Shown here: positions 9,814 to 21,197 of the stretch, piece after piece
Layout: every line of letters starts with the position of its first letter
Numbering within the stretch: position 1 is the stretch's first letter
Assembly (NCBI GenBank): GCA_945906725.1
Contig: CAMDRI010000001.1
Coordinates: 1 to 64,000 of the forward strand
DNA from: Candidatus Kuenenia stuttgartensis
GTDB lineage: Bacteria > Planctomycetota > Planctomycetia > Planctomycetales > Planctomycetaceae
Length of the DNA: 64,000 bases
Direction: 5' to 3'
Made by a program: the position numbers and the translations under genes
Notes under the pieces: generated by a model
Databases searched by the model: none
What the model was told of the DNA's origin: nothing
What the model saw: the letters and a program-made list of their open reading frames with translations, nothing else

Positions 9814-10986
9814 TCACCAGAGATGTCCGACGACACGGCCAGAAAGATGCACGTCGCCGTCGAGCACTTTGATCTGCGGATGTTCGAGCTGCCGAGCCTT
9901 CGATAGCGGATCGCAGCCCTGCCCGCCGACTGGGCCGGGAGCCGTTTGGCCGCCGATCAGTTTGGAGCCGATGAAGACTTGCACTTCGTCGATCAAATCG
10001 AGATCGGCGAACGCGCCAAAGATCACAGCACCACCTTCAATCAGGATGTTCGTCAGACCTCGGCGTCCCAACTCCGCCAGCACCTCGAGCGGTTTGACTG
10101 GCCGAATCTTCTTGAGATCTTTGGCGGTCGCGGGCGCAGCAGTCTGACCTGCTTCGACACCCAGCACGCAGACTTCCACACCGGCTGCCCGCAAGCGAGC
10201 GACGTTATCGGTCGGAGCATCAGGTCCGGCGACGATCAACAGCGGAGCTTCATTCGCCGTCCGCACCAATTGCGAATCCGTCCGCAACGACGCGATCGAG
10301 TCCAGCACTACGCGCGTCGCGACTCGTGGCCCCGATGGCCGAGCGGTCAGCAGCGGATCGTCGCGGCGCGCCGTTTCCGCTCCGACAACAATCGCGTCCA
10401 TGCGGCCACGGAGTTGATGGACGACGGCTCGCGAGGCTTCGTTGCTGATCCACTTCGAATCGCCAGATCCGGTCGCGATCTTGCCGTCCCAACTCATCGC
10501 CCACTTCGCGATCACCCACGGCAGACCAGTCGCCACACGTTTAGCGAACGGCGCGGTGAGCCGCATTGCTTCTGCTTCAAGCATTCCGACTTCGACCTCG
10601 ACGCCGGCCGCTCGCAGTTCGGCGATGCCGCCGCCAGCGACTTGCGGATTGGGATCAGTTCGTCCGACGACAACCTTGCGGATTCCGGCGGCGAGGATCG
10701 CTTGCGTGCATGGTGGCGTCTTGCCAAAGTGGCAGCACGGCTCCAGCGACACGAACAGCGTCGCGTCCTTCAGCTTCTTTTTGCGGCGACGTCGTTCCGC
10801 GTCACGGATCGCTTCGATCTCTGCGTGCGGCCCGCCGAACTGCGGATGAAATCCCTCGCCCAAAACGCTGAGCGATTCATCGACGAGCACCGCGCCGACC
10901 ATCGGATTCGGCTCGACGAACCCCTGCCCACGAGCCGCCAGCTCGAAGGCATGTCGCATCACAGAGTCTCGGTCAGGAAATCGCAT
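9814..10986 (-). CDS. ribD: Riboflavin biosynthesis deaminase/reductase RibD
   Basis: Bifunctional enzyme of riboflavin synthesis, 390 residues, cytosolic. The N-terminal deaminase (about 1-150) removes ammonia from the diaminohydroxy-pyrimidine phosphate; its zinc site is complete, with HAEIEAI (H54, E56) and LEPCCHFGKTPPC (C84, C93 as ligands). The C-terminal domain (about 155-390) is the NADPH-dependent reductase, with RPSGPRVATRVVLDS and the ILIEGGAVIFGAF stretch. Length is normal. The gene stands alone, without ribE/ribBA neighbours. The start at 10986 lies 5 bases from a palindrome that also contains the stop of the upstream gene. Confidence 0.95.
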   Translation of the reverse strand: MRFPDRDSVMRHAFELAARGQGFVEPNPMVGAVLVDESLSVLGEGFHPQFGGPHAEIEAIRDAERRRRKKKLKDATLFVSLEPCCHFGKTPPCTQAILAAGIRKVVVGRTDPNPQVAGGGIAELRAAGVEVEVGMLEAEAMRLTAPFAKRVATGLPWVIAKWAMSWDGKIATGSGDSKWISNEASRAVVHQLRGRMDAIVVGAETARRDDPLLTARPSGPRVATRVVLDSIASLRTDSQLVRTANEAPLLIVAGPDAPTDNVARLRAAGVEVCVLGVEAGQTAAPATAKDLKKIRPVKPLEVLAELGRRGLTNILIEGGAVIFGAFADLDLIDEVQVFIGSKLIGGQTAPGPVGGQGCDPLSKARQLEHPQIKVLDGDVHLSGRVVGHLW

Positions 10987-10990
10987 TTCC

Positions 10991-11041
10991 GTAGCACACG
11001 CGGCTCGCGTGCCTCCGACGCACGCGAGCCGCGTGCGCTAC
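10991..11041. repeat. Intergenic palindrome, family B
   Basis: A 22-base arm at 10991-11012 (core CACGCGGCTCGCGTGC) pairs with 11020-11041 at 21 of 22 positions, with a 7-base loop. Related copies are at 47468-47532 and, in degenerate form, near 52300. The right arm contains the stop codon of the SEC-C/TPR gene. There is no T tract, so it is better read as a dispersed palindromic repeat than as a terminator. Confidence 0.85.
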
Positions 11042-13239
11042 GAATCAGGCAGCCACAGCTTGCTCTCGCCGGCCGATTTCTCGGCGGCCGCATCAGGAGT
11101 CCACACTCCTCCGCTGGTGATCACCCCGACGGGCTCGCTGTCCGTCATCCACGGCGCGGCGACTTTGTAGTGATTGACGATGCCGGTGACGTAGCCTCGC
11201 AGCTCCGGCACTTTCGTACCGTAGTGCTCCCACATCCGGCGAAGCAAGTTGCTGCAAGCCGAATCGTGTGGGTTGTCCAAGCGGTATCGCAATTCACGCA
11301 TGTCGCAGTCGAGCTCGTGCTCGAATTGTTCGGCGACAGGGACAGTTCGCTCGCGTTCCTTGTCGAGCCAGCGGATCGCTTCAGAGGTCTCCATCAGCAG
11401 TGAACCGAGGTCCGAGAGGAATCGGTAAACGCGTGACATGTCGAGTTGATCGTGACAACTGGTCCGCTCGACGATTGTCAGCAGCAGCGGACGCAGGCTC
11501 CCTTTGTGCTGAATCAAAGCGGCTCGCTTGAAGGCCGCGATAAGTTGCCGATCGCCCAGCTTTTCGAATGGCAACCGCGCGAATTGCAGCACCGACAGCA
11601 TGCCGACATTCGTGTGCTCATTGACGTCTCGCGGAGTCGCGGCCGGCAGGCTGTACTTCGCGCGCTCGGCCGGGACGTCGAACGGCAGGCCGAAGCGGTC
11701 GGCGTACATGTCAATCTGATGCAGCCACGCGGCCAGCGGCACACGCACCGATTCGTCGCCGATCGCCTGCTTCGGAGACTTGCCGTCGAGCGCGGTCAGC
11801 GGCATCTCCGGCCAATCACTCGTCAAGAACTTCGACCAGTTGTCGCGATTGATTCGGCGGATGATTCCCAGCGGAGTCGAGACCTCGAAATGCCGTTTGA
11901 ATTGCAGCGGCAGGAATTCCTTTTCGAAGACCGTGTTCGTCGTGAGGGACTCACCGGAGCCGGGAGCTGTCAGTTTCTCGATCTCTTCGCCGCCGGCTGC
12001 TTCCAGCTTGGTGAGTGCATCGGTAAAGGTCTCCCCTTCGATGCCGATGATCGCCAGCGCGGCTTCCTGCTGGCCTTGCGCAGAACTGGCGAAGACGACG
12101 ATCTCAGAGGCAACTCGCGGCACAGTGTCGAGTGTGTAGCTCGCCGAGTCATTGCCGACGACCGGGTTCTTGTCGAGCACCCGATACGTCGCCACCGGCT
12201 GCCGAGCATCGGGAGCCTGTCCCTCCGGCTGCGGTACTCGCACGAACTGCGGCGTCTCGTCGAGCATCGTCAACAGCTTCGACACCATTTTAATTTTGAA
12301 AGTCGCCTGTACCACTCGATGAGCGTGCTCGCGGTCGCCGCGTCGTCCCAACGTTTGAGCCAGCGTTTCGGCCTCGACCGCCGCCTCCAAGTCGTCGGCG
12401 TGTTTCGCCGAGCGGTGCAACGCATCGGAAGCAGATTTCTCGTCGCCGTCCCACGCGCGGCAGAGTCCCGCATTCCACCACAGGCTCGCGACGGTAATAC
12501 GCTTCTTTACCGCGTCGTCACCGGACAAGTTGGCCAGTTCCGATTCGGCCGCCTCAGCCAGCTTGGCGAACAAACCTCCGGCCGCTTCGTTGCAGCCCAG
12601 GAACGCCAACTTGGCAGACTTGCGGACTTCCTTCTCGAACGCCTCGTCCCCCGCGACCGGCACGAGATCGTGGCTGCCGCGCAAGATGTACGGGATCTTG
12701 GTGTCCCCATCGAACTCGATCAGTTCCATGAAGACGTTTTCGCGGTTCTCCTCGCTGGCCAATCGCATGGCGAGTCCGAGGTATTGACGATGTGCCAGCG
12801 GGCTGCCGACCGAACCCATGAACTCAGCAATCGACCGAGCCAGGAAATAGATGATGTGCGGGTACTCGTTGGAGCATCGCTGAAACGCACGCTGAATCGG
12901 AGTCTTGCTTGCCTTCCAGCCGCTCCCCAGAAACGACGCCAGCCCGAACAACGAGATCGAGTACAGATTGTCCGGCTGGACTTGCAGCACCTTCGTTAGC
13001 GGCCCGATCGCCTCTGGTCCGCGCTTGTCCATCATCAGCGTGAAGGCTTGCAGGTTCTTGACCCACGCGCTTTGCGGATGCTTCCTGTCCAGCGCATCGA
13101 GCAACTGCAACGCCTGCTTGTACTGCTTGGACGACTGGTGCCGCACGACTTGCTCGATCGAACCCTCCAGGCCGTGACAGCAAAATTTCAGTTTCTTGTT
13201 ACTGCCGCAAGGACAGGCAGCGTAGACATCCAAAGCCAT
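11038..13239 (-). CDS. SEC-C motif and TPR-containing protein
   Basis: Unassigned protein of 733 residues. It opens with a SEC-C-type zinc motif (AACPCGSNKKLKFCC, residues 8-22), a metal-binding tail found in SecA and in many stand-alone proteins. Residues about 30-110 look like tetratricopeptide repeats (KQALQLLDALDRKHP, GPLTKVLQVQPDNL). The rest is mostly helical, with no enzymatic motif that can be recognised, and no signal peptide or membrane helix; it is probably cytosolic. Similar large SEC-C/TPR proteins are common in planctomycetes, without known function. It faces the epimerase gene across 219 bases that hold a perfect palindrome. Confidence 0.75.
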   Translation of the reverse strand: MALDVYAACPCGSNKKLKFCCHGLEGSIEQVVRHQSSKQYKQALQLLDALDRKHPQSAWVKNLQAFTLMMDKRGPEAIGPLTKVLQVQPDNLYSISLFGLASFLGSGWKASKTPIQRAFQRCSNEYPHIIYFLARSIAEFMGSVGSPLAHRQYLGLAMRLASEENRENVFMELIEFDGDTKIPYILRGSHDLVPVAGDEAFEKEVRKSAKLAFLGCNEAAGGLFAKLAEAAESELANLSGDDAVKKRITVASLWWNAGLCRAWDGDEKSASDALHRSAKHADDLEAAVEAETLAQTLGRRGDREHAHRVVQATFKIKMVSKLLTMLDETPQFVRVPQPEGQAPDARQPVATYRVLDKNPVVGNDSASYTLDTVPRVASEIVVFASSAQGQQEAALAIIGIEGETFTDALTKLEAAGGEEIEKLTAPGSGESLTTNTVFEKEFLPLQFKRHFEVSTPLGIIRRINRDNWSKFLTSDWPEMPLTALDGKSPKQAIGDESVRVPLAAWLHQIDMYADRFGLPFDVPAERAKYSLPAATPRDVNEHTNVGMLSVLQFARLPFEKLGDRQLIAAFKRAALIQHKGSLRPLLLTIVERTSCHDQLDMSRVYRFLSDLGSLLMETSEAIRWLDKERERTVPVAEQFEHELDCDMRELRYRLDNPHDSACSNLLRRMWEHYGTKVPELRGYVTGIVNHYKVAAPWMTDSEPVGVITSGGVWTPDAAAEKSAGESKLWLPDS

Positions 13240-13261
13240 GAGCGGGATCCGTTTGATTGTT

Positions 13262-13337
13262 GGAGGATGGGCACTCTTGCCCGTCCGTTTTGGAATTCAA
13301 AACAAAAAAACTGGACGGGCAAGAGTGCCCATCCTCC
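13262..13337. repeat. Intergenic palindrome, family A (perfect 25-bp arms)
   Basis: Arms at 13262-13286 and 13313-13337 are perfect inverted copies (core GGATGGGCACTCTTGCCC), with a 26-base AT-richer loop. It sits in the divergent space between the SEC-C/TPR gene and the epimerase gene, so it cannot be a shared terminator. Related copies are at 16051-16121 and inside the purine nucleoside phosphorylase gene at 62161-62228. Confidence 0.93.
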
Positions 13338-13458
13338 GAAGCAACGAGATGTTAGTCGCTGTTTCCGTCGATTCACAGACAGCCGTACCGCGTTGCCAGT
13401 GTCGCTGAAAGACTGCTAACGTCTCTGCCGAGACCTCCACAATTCATCGGGAAAAACC

Positions 13459-14397
13459 ATGCCCACGATCCTCGTCACCGGCGGTGCCGGATTCCTCGGA
13501 AGTCACCTCTGCGACCGGCTGATTGCTCGCGGCGACGACGTTATCTGCGTCGATAACTTCTTCACCGGCCGCAAGGCGAACATCGAGCACTTGCTGGGCA
13601 ATCCGCATTTCGAGTTGATCCGGCACGACATCGTGCATCCGCTGATTGTCGAATGCGATCAGATTTACAACCTGGCTTGTCCCGCATCGCCGGTGGCGTA
13701 CCAGTTCAATCCGATCAAGACGATCAAGACCTCGACCGTCGGCATGGTCAACATGCTCGGTTTGGCGAAACGCTGCCGAGCACGCTTCCTGCAAGCCAGC
13801 ACCTCGGAGGTTTACGGCGACCCTCAAGTCCACCCGCAGACCGAGGATTATTGGGGCTACGTCAACCCACTCGGCCCGCGAAGCTGCTACGACGAAGGCA
13901 AACGCATCGCCGAGTCGCTGTGCATGAACTACCACACCTCCAACGGCGTCGAGGTGCGGATCGTTCGCATCTTCAACACCTACGGCCCGCGCATGGACCC
14001 CAACGACGGCCGAGTCATCTCCAACTTCATCTGCCAGGCATTGCGCGGCGAGCCGATCACAATCTACGGCGACGGCCAGCAGACCCGTTCGTTCTGTTAC
14101 CGCGACGACTTGATCGAGGGCATGATCCGCCTGATGGACAACAACGAGCACATCGGCCCGGTCAACATCGGCAACCCCGACGAGAAGACAATGCTCGAAC
14201 TCGCCCAAGCGGTGATCGCCGAGACCGGCTCGAAGAGCGAATTGAGATTCGAACCGCTCCCCGCCGACGACCCCAAACAACGCTGCCCCGACATCACCCG
14301 CGCCCGCAACTGGCTCGGCTGGGAACCGCGAGTGCCGCTGAACGTCGGCCTGGCGAAGACGGTGGAGTACTACCGTCAGTTGCTAGCCATTTCGTAG
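13459..14397 (+). CDS. UDP-glucuronate decarboxylase-like NAD-dependent epimerase/dehydratase
   Basis: Extended short-chain dehydrogenase, 312 residues, cytosolic. The nucleotide-binding glycine motif [11 protein letters not shown] is at residues 8-18; the catalytic triad appears as STSEVYGD (Ser/Thr) and SCYDEGKR (Tyr/Lys). The [16 protein letters not shown] and [12 protein letters not shown] segments match UDP-glucuronate decarboxylase (UXS), which makes UDP-xylose for polysaccharides, better than dTDP-glucose dehydratase. No glycosyltransferases are next to it. It is read away from the SEC-C/TPR gene and converges with purH 24 bases downstream. Family firm, exact substrate fairly sure. Confidence 0.9.
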   Translation: MPTILVTGGAGFLGSHLCDRLIARGDDVICVDNFFTGRKANIEHLLGNPHFELIRHDIVHPLIVECDQIYNLACPASPVAYQFNPIKTIKTSTVGMVNMLGLAKRCRARFLQASTSEVYGDPQVHPQTEDYWGYVNPLGPRSCYDEGKRIAESLCMNYHTSNGVEVRIVRIFNTYGPRMDPNDGRVISNFICQALRGEPITIYGDGQQTRSFCYRDDLIEGMIRLMDNNEHIGPVNIGNPDEKTMLELAQAVIAETGSKSELRFEPLPADDPKQRCPDITRARNWLGWEPRVPLNVGLAKTVEYYRQLLAIS

Positions 14398-14421
14398 TCC
14401 CGCCTTCAGGCGGCGCTCGTC

Positions 14422-16041
<1,620 letters not shown>

Positions 16042-16050
16042 GTTCCTCTC

Positions 16051-16121
16051 CGTAGGATGGGCACTCCTGCCCGTCCGTTCGTTTCACAAAGACAGGGACG
16101 GGCAGGAGCGCCCATCCTACG
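16051..16121. repeat. Intergenic palindrome, family A
   Basis: Arms of 26 bases at 16051-16076 and 16096-16121 match at 25 of 26 positions (core GGATGGGCACTCCTGCCC), loop 19 bases. It lies between the start of purH and the stop of the upstream minus-strand gene. Same family as 13262-13337, but with different loop sequence, so only the arms are conserved. Confidence 0.92.
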
Positions 16122-16164
16122 AAACGCGGCCGATGCTAGTTGGCGGCGCGAGCCGTTCAAAGCG

Positions 16165-17136
16165 TCAGCCGTTAAGACGCTGCATGATCGCGTCGTACAA
16201 AGCCGGCACGGTCGCCTTGTGGTCGCCTTGGACGTAGAAACTTTGCCCGCCGTCGGCGACGGTGCGGACGAGAATCGTCTTGAATGGGCGAAAGTAGTAA
16301 CGCGGGTCGTTCTTTGGAGCTTCCTGTGAGAGGTCATCGCCGAGGCTGGGCAGATCGAAGACGGCGGTCGTGAAGTGGCAGATCTTTTCGCCGCGCTGAT
16401 GAGCGACATTGCGAGCCATTGCCAGCGCCTTGAGATACACCTCCGGTCCCATGACCGCCGAGCCGATGTTGAGAAACACGCCCCCTTCGAGCTGCGTCAC
16501 CGACTGCGTGAAGATCAGGAAGTCGGTGTACGAGGTCGCTCCGGCGGCGGCCCCGTCAAAGTTCGGATGCTCGTGAACGATGTCCTGGCCGACGCAGACG
16601 TGAACGGTCACAGGGACGCGAAGCCGATAGCCGGCCGCGAAGACGCTCGTCTCGCGAAACGGAAATCGTTCGGCCTCAATCGTTCTGCCAACGGCTTCGC
16701 CGAACCCGATTCCATCGCGATGACCGGCGCTCACGGCGTCGTTCAATTGCGACGTCTCCTGCCACAAGCCGAACTGTCCCTCTTTGACGTACTTGGCCAC
16801 GCTCTCGCAGGTCTGGCCGATCATCGCCAGTTCGAAATCGTGAATCGCTCCCGCGCCGTTGAAGCCGATGTGCGTCACCAATCCGCGTTGCATTAAGTCG
16901 ATCAGCAGCGGAGCGTTGCCCGCTCGCAGCACGTGGGCTCCGCACAGAAGAATGATTGCTCGGCCGTTCCGTTTCGCCTCGACGATCCGTTCGGCGAGAA
17001 TTGGAATTGCTGGATGCTCGAACGGTACGCGCGGGCTGCCGGGCAGATTGAGGATCGACTCGCGGCGCAGGTCGTGGACTCGTTCGTCCAAGGGCAAGAC
17101 TCGAAGGAGGCTGCGGTCGAATTGCGGAAACGGCAT
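16165..17136 (-). CDS. Deoxyhypusine-synthase-like conserved protein
   Basis: Conserved protein of 323 residues from the ATG at 17136 (a TTG at 17151 would add five residues). The sequence resembles the deoxyhypusine synthase-like family found in bacteria: GFNGAGAIHDFELA in the middle and the stretch GGVFLNIGSAVMGPEVYLKAL with a nucleotide-binding feel. True deoxyhypusine synthase modifies eIF5A, which bacteria lack, and the catalytic Lys region is not recognisable here, so the activity is unknown. No signal peptide or membrane helix. It is in the same orientation as purH, with a palindrome between. Family call moderate. Confidence 0.65.
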   Translation of the reverse strand: MPFPQFDRSLLRVLPLDERVHDLRRESILNLPGSPRVPFEHPAIPILAERIVEAKRNGRAIILLCGAHVLRAGNAPLLIDLMQRGLVTHIGFNGAGAIHDFELAMIGQTCESVAKYVKEGQFGLWQETSQLNDAVSAGHRDGIGFGEAVGRTIEAERFPFRETSVFAAGYRLRVPVTVHVCVGQDIVHEHPNFDGAAAGATSYTDFLIFTQSVTQLEGGVFLNIGSAVMGPEVYLKALAMARNVAHQRGEKICHFTTAVFDLPSLGDDLSQEAPKNDPRYYFRPFKTILVRTVADGGQSFYVQGDHKATVPALYDAIMQRLNG

Positions 17137-17987
17137 GAACGACTCCGTCAATCGTCTCGGTCTTTAGCAGTGACTTTAAGGCCGAGCATGAATGACGGAA
17201 AGACTGAGCACGAAAGCAGGACGCGGCTCGGTGCGGCTGAATCAATTCAATGACAAGCTGCGGGCCTTTTTTCCCGGCTCCAAATGGCTGTCGGCGCTCC
17301 CCAAGGTGCCGTCGATCCGTCCGCGACGCGCGAGGCCTTGAGATTGCCCGCCAATCCCAGCCGAGCGTTCGGCCAGCAACTCAACCGCTTCGTTTTTCGG
17401 TGTGGCCGCGCCGTCAACGTAGTAGTGTCCTTGCTCTCGCTTGGGTCTGGAAATCAGCTGGGCTCATGGTTCCAGCTGTCTCGCCTACTGGGCCGCCCGT
17501 AGCACCTCGTGGAGCCACAACAGTTACGACAATGCTGGCATTCGCCGTGATTACGGCGGATGGTACGAAGCTGTCATCGAAGCAACTTCAAATGCCCTGG
17601 GAGTCCGCTCTCTTCGCTACCTCGAAGACGTGACTTGGATCGAGCGAACTCGGCTTGCGTAGTGGTCATACTGCGCATTCAGAAATGCGCCGACAAGCGG
17701 GCTAGATGTGTCCGTCGAAATTTACGCCATTTGACGAAACGTCCTGCCCTTCGGGTTTATTCTGCTGTGTTGGATGTTGCCGATTTCGACATTGTCGCCC
17801 AGCCATGCCGATCCAGGGTCCAATACATCGGGGCAAAAAAACGCCGTACAAAGCCGACATGCTGGATGAACGCGCGGAGAGTGGATATTCCTCTTGTTTC
17901 AGGGAGAGGTCCCCAGGCGGCGAACGAAATCATCCAGCCGAGGTCCGAAGACACCTCAATCCCAAACTTGAAACGAGGGAAGAGGTC
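17137..17987. other. 850-base stretch with no intact gene, possible gene remnant
   Basis: No intact gene with good coding character. The plus-strand frame at 17441-17662 ends with a protein-like stretch (SHNSYDNAGIRRDYGGWY, then YLEDVTWIERTRL and a stop), while the frames upstream of it are broken, so this could be the decayed 3' end of a former gene. Its family is not recognised. The last part holds the ribosome site GAGGGAAGAGG of the protease fusion gene. The long in-frame opening upstream of that gene (from 17706) lacks plausible protein sequence. Confidence 0.4.
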
Positions 17988-20900
17988 ATGACATTCCGGC
18001 TCGGACAATCGCTGCGATTCACTCTGCTCTTGGCCATCATCCTCGCTTCGACCGCAGATGGCGCGGAATATCCGGTGACATCGCCGCCGCCGGACTTAAG
18101 AGTCGATCCGTTTCACAAGAAGTTCGTCAGCGCCAACGGCTATCCGATCGTCGCGTCGGGGACGGTCAACGACTACGCACTCAAGGAGGCGGCGTACCTC
18201 GTCAACCTGATGTTGGCCAAGCGGCCGGACGTGCGCGATGCGATGATCAAGAGCGGCTCACGGCTGTGCATCCTCGCGCACAACGAGTTCACAACCGAAG
18301 TGCCGGAGTTCGCGTGGCTGAAGCCAAAGGATTATTGGGACGCGCGGGCGCGCGGGACTGGCGGGTCGCAGAACGATCCGTATTGCTCGTGTGGCGAGGA
18401 GAACTTGCTCGGCTACCCCGGCGATCCGTATTCGACCGAGAACATTTTGATTCACGAGTTCGCTCACAACATTCATCTGCGCGGCATGGTCAACGTCGAT
18501 TCGACGTTCGATCGTCGGTTGAAGGAATCCTACGATCGCGCGATGACCGCCGGCCTTTGGAAAGGCAAATACGCGGCGACCAATCATCACGAATACTTTG
18601 CCGAGGGAGTGCAGTCCTGGTTCGACAACAACCGCGAGAACGATCACGACCACAATCACGTTAACAATCGCGAAGAGTTGCTCGAATACGACCCCGGCCT
18701 GGCGGCGATGTGCCGTGAGGTCTTCGGCGAGACGAAACTCGCCTACACCAAGCCGACGACACGGCTGAAGGATCACCTCGCCGGCTACGATCCGACCACT
18801 GCTCCGACATTCGTCTGGCCAGAACGGCTGAATGAGGCTCGCAAACAGATTCGCGAGAAGGCGATCAACCGCTCGAACGATGCGACGAGCGACGACAAAA
18901 AGCCGAACCCACTGCTGACGGTCGATCGGCTGTTTGAATCGAAAGACTTCGACGAGGAGGGGATCGGCACATTCGTTTGGAAGAAGAAGGGACCGGGGTA
19001 CTTCACGTTGGACAAGCCGAAGAGCGGCACGCCCGGTCGCGAGTTGGTGTGGCACGACTCGGCCAGTGACGCGACGAAGGTCGTCGTAACCGTCGAGATG
19101 CTGACGTCAACCACGACTCCGAAAGACGACAAGGGGAGCCGACCGGCGCTCAACGTCGAATCGTTCCAGTTCTCGGAAGACGAATCAAAGCTGCTGATCT
19201 TCACGAACAGCAAGCGTGTCTGGCGGCGAAACACGCGCGGCGACTATTGGGTGCTCGATATCGCGAAGAGCGAGCTGAAACAACTCGGCAGCAACGACAA
19301 CGCCCGCGAAAAGCCCTCATCGATGATGTTCGCGAAGTTCTCGCCTGACGGTTCGCGCGTGGTGTTCGTGCGCGAGAACAATCTCTTCGTGCAGAACCTC
19401 GCCGACATGAGCATCATGCCACTGACGAAAGACGGTTCGGCGACGCTGATCAACGGGACGTCGGATTGGGTCTACGAAGAGGAACTTGATCTGCGCGACG
19501 GTTATCGCTGGTCACCGGACGGGAAGTCGATCGCGTTCTGGCAAGTCGATGCGTCGATCGTCCGCGAGTTCTTCCTCATCAACAACACGGATGACTCGTA
19601 CTCAAAGCCGATCGGTATTCGGTATCCGAAGGTCGGCGAGCAGAACTCGTCCGTGCGAGTAGGCGTCGTCCCCGCGAGCGGCGGCGAGACGAAGTGGCTC
19701 GACGTGCCTGGCAATCCGCGCGACCACTACCTCGCCCAGTTGGAGTGGACTCCCGACGGCCAGCAGCTCGCGCTGCAACAGTTCAATCGCTTACAGAACA
19801 CGAACCGCGTGATGTTCGCCGATCCACAAACGGGAGCCATTCGCACGATCCTGACCGAGACCGATCCCGCGTGGCTCGAAAACGAGAACCCGTTTCGCTG
19901 GGTGAAGCACGGCGAGCAGTTCGTCTGGATCAGCGAGCGCGACGGCTGGCGGCGACCGTACTTGGCGAGCGCTGCAGCCGATCCGCGACGCATCGCTCAG
20001 GACCAGTTCGACATGATCGGCTTCGACGCGCTCGACGAGGCGACGAACTCGATTTATTTCTCTGCGTCACCCAACAACGCGACGCAGCGATACCTCTTCC
20101 GCGCGACGCTCGACGGCGAGAAGTCTGAGCGAGTGACTCCCGCCGACAAGCCCGGCTGGCACACCTACAATTTCTCGTCGGATGCGAAGTTCGCGGTCCA
20201 CACGTTCTCGGCATTCATGCAGCGGCCGGTCAGCGAACTCGTCTCGCTGCCGGATCACAAGCACGTCCGCATGTTGGCCGCGAATGAAAAGCTGTGCGTG
20301 AAACTGGACGAGCTGAAGAAGCCGACGGCTGAATTCCTGCGGCTCAACATCGGCAACGGCGTCGAGCTGGATGCGTGGTGCTTGAAACCTCCTGGCTTCG
20401 ACGAGAAGGTCGACAAAAAATATCCGCTGCTGATCCACGTCTACGGCGAGCCTCACGGGCAGACGGTTCGCGACGCCTGGACCGGCAAGCGCGGGATGTG
20501 GCACTGGATGCTCGCTCAGCAAGGCTACGTCGTGGCGAGCGTGGACAATCGGGGTACGATGTCGCCGCGCGGCCGCGAGTTCCGCAAGGTCGTGCATCGC
20601 CAAGTCGGCATCCTGCATCCCGTCGAGCAAGCCGCCGCTACGCGCGAACTGCTCAAACGAATGCCGCAACTCGACCCAACTCGCGTCGGCATCTGGGGCT
20701 GGAGCGGCGGCGGTTCTTCCACGCTGCACGCCATGTTTCAGTTTCCTGATCTCTACCGGACAGGAATCTCGATCGCGCCGGTCCCCGATCAAAAGCTCTA
20801 CGACACGATCTACCAAGAGCGCTACATGGGCCTGCCTTCCGACAACGCCGACGGCTTCACGCGCGGCTCACCGATCACGCACGCCAAGAACCTGAAGGGC

Positions 20901-21131
20901 AATCTGCTGCTGATCCACGGAACCGGCGACGACAACTGTCACTACCAAGGAGTCGAACGGCTGATGAACGAGTTGATCGCTCACAACAAACCGTTCTCGC
21001 TGATGGCCTATCCGAACCGCAGCCATTCGATCTCCGAAGGCACCAACACAACCCGGCACCTCTTCAGCCTGATGACCGAGTACCTGCATCAGAATCTGCC
21101 GCTGAAATCATCAACCATGACCACGAAATAG
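17988..21131 (+). CDS. Secreted HExxH metallopeptidase-like / DPP-IV (S9) serine peptidase fusion
   Basis: Exported protein of 1047 residues. The ATG at 17988 follows GAGGGAAGAGG and begins a good signal peptide (LRFTLLLAIILASTADGAE). Residues about 30-290 form a zincin-like domain with HEFAHNIH (H156, E157, H160) and a possible third ligand in HHEYFAEG. From about 300 the protein is an S9 dipeptidyl-peptidase-IV type enzyme: beta-propeller with SPDGSRVVF and WSPDGKSIAFW repeats, then an alpha/beta hydrolase with GWSGGG (S906), HGTGDDN (D981) and NRSHSIS (H1013), the full Ser-Asp-His triad. Stand-alone DPP-IV proteins lack the metallopeptidase part, so this joins two candidate active sites in one chain. 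Likely role: periplasmic or surface peptide degradation. Confidence 0.88.
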   Translation: MTFRLGQSLRFTLLLAIILASTADGAEYPVTSPPPDLRVDPFHKKFVSANGYPIVASGTVNDYALKEAAYLVNLMLAKRPDVRDAMIKSGSRLCILAHNEFTTEVPEFAWLKPKDYWDARARGTGGSQNDPYCSCGEENLLGYPGDPYSTENILIHEFAHNIHLRGMVNVDSTFDRRLKESYDRAMTAGLWKGKYAATNHHEYFAEGVQSWFDNNRENDHDHNHVNNREELLEYDPGLAAMCREVFGETKLAYTKPTTRLKDHLAGYDPTTAPTFVWPERLNEARKQIREKAINRSNDATSDDKKPNPLLTVDRLFESKDFDEEGIGTFVWKKKGPGYFTLDKPKSGTPGRELVWHDSASDATKVVVTVEMLTSTTTPKDDKGSRPALNVESFQFSEDESKLLIFTNSKRVWRRNTRGDYWVLDIAKSELKQLGSNDNAREKPSSMMFAKFSPDGSRVVFVRENNLFVQNLADMSIMPLTKDGSATLINGTSDWVYEEELDLRDGYRWSPDGKSIAFWQVDASIVREFFLINNTDDSYSKPIGIRYPKVGEQNSSVRVGVVPASGGETKWLDVPGNPRDHYLAQLEWTPDGQQLALQQFNRLQNTNRVMFADPQTGAIRTILTETDPAWLENENPFRWVKHGEQFVWISERDGWRRPYLASAAADPRRIAQDQFDMIGFDALDEATNSIYFSASPNNATQRYLFRATLDGEKSERVTPADKPGWHTYNFSSDAKFAVHTFSAFMQRPVSELVSLPDHKHVRMLAANEKLCVKLDELKKPTAEFLRLNIGNGVELDAWCLKPPGFDEKVDKKYPLLIHVYGEPHGQTVRDAWTGKRGMWHWMLAQQGYVVASVDNRGTMSPRGREFRKVVHRQVGILHPVEQAAATRELLKRMPQLDPTRVGIWGWSGGGSSTLHAMFQFPDLYRTGISIAPVPDQKLYDTIYQERYMGLPSDNADGFTRGSPITHAKNLKGNLLLIHGTGDDNCHYQGVERLMNELIAHNKPFSLMAYPNRSHSISEGTNTTRHLFSLMTEYLHQNLPLKSSTMTTK

Positions 21132-21197
21132 CACCATGCGCAAGCGAGTGATGAACCGCGGATTCGCGAACCACCGGACACTCGCTTGTGCGTCGTG

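Noticed and set aside
9946..11403. Plus-strand frame of 485 codons over ribD
   Set aside because: Antisense shadow running through a palindrome and into the next gene; ribD is unmistakable on the minus strand.
11446..12999. Plus-strand frame of 517 codons over the SEC-C/TPR gene
   Set aside because: No domain seen; the SEC-C motif and TPRs are on the minus strand.
13262..13337. Perfect inverted repeat considered as a bidirectional terminator
   Set aside because: It lies between two divergent genes at their 5' ends and has no T tract.
17706..17987. Upstream extension of the protease fusion frame
   Set aside because: It would bury the clear signal peptide that begins at 17988 with a strong ribosome site.
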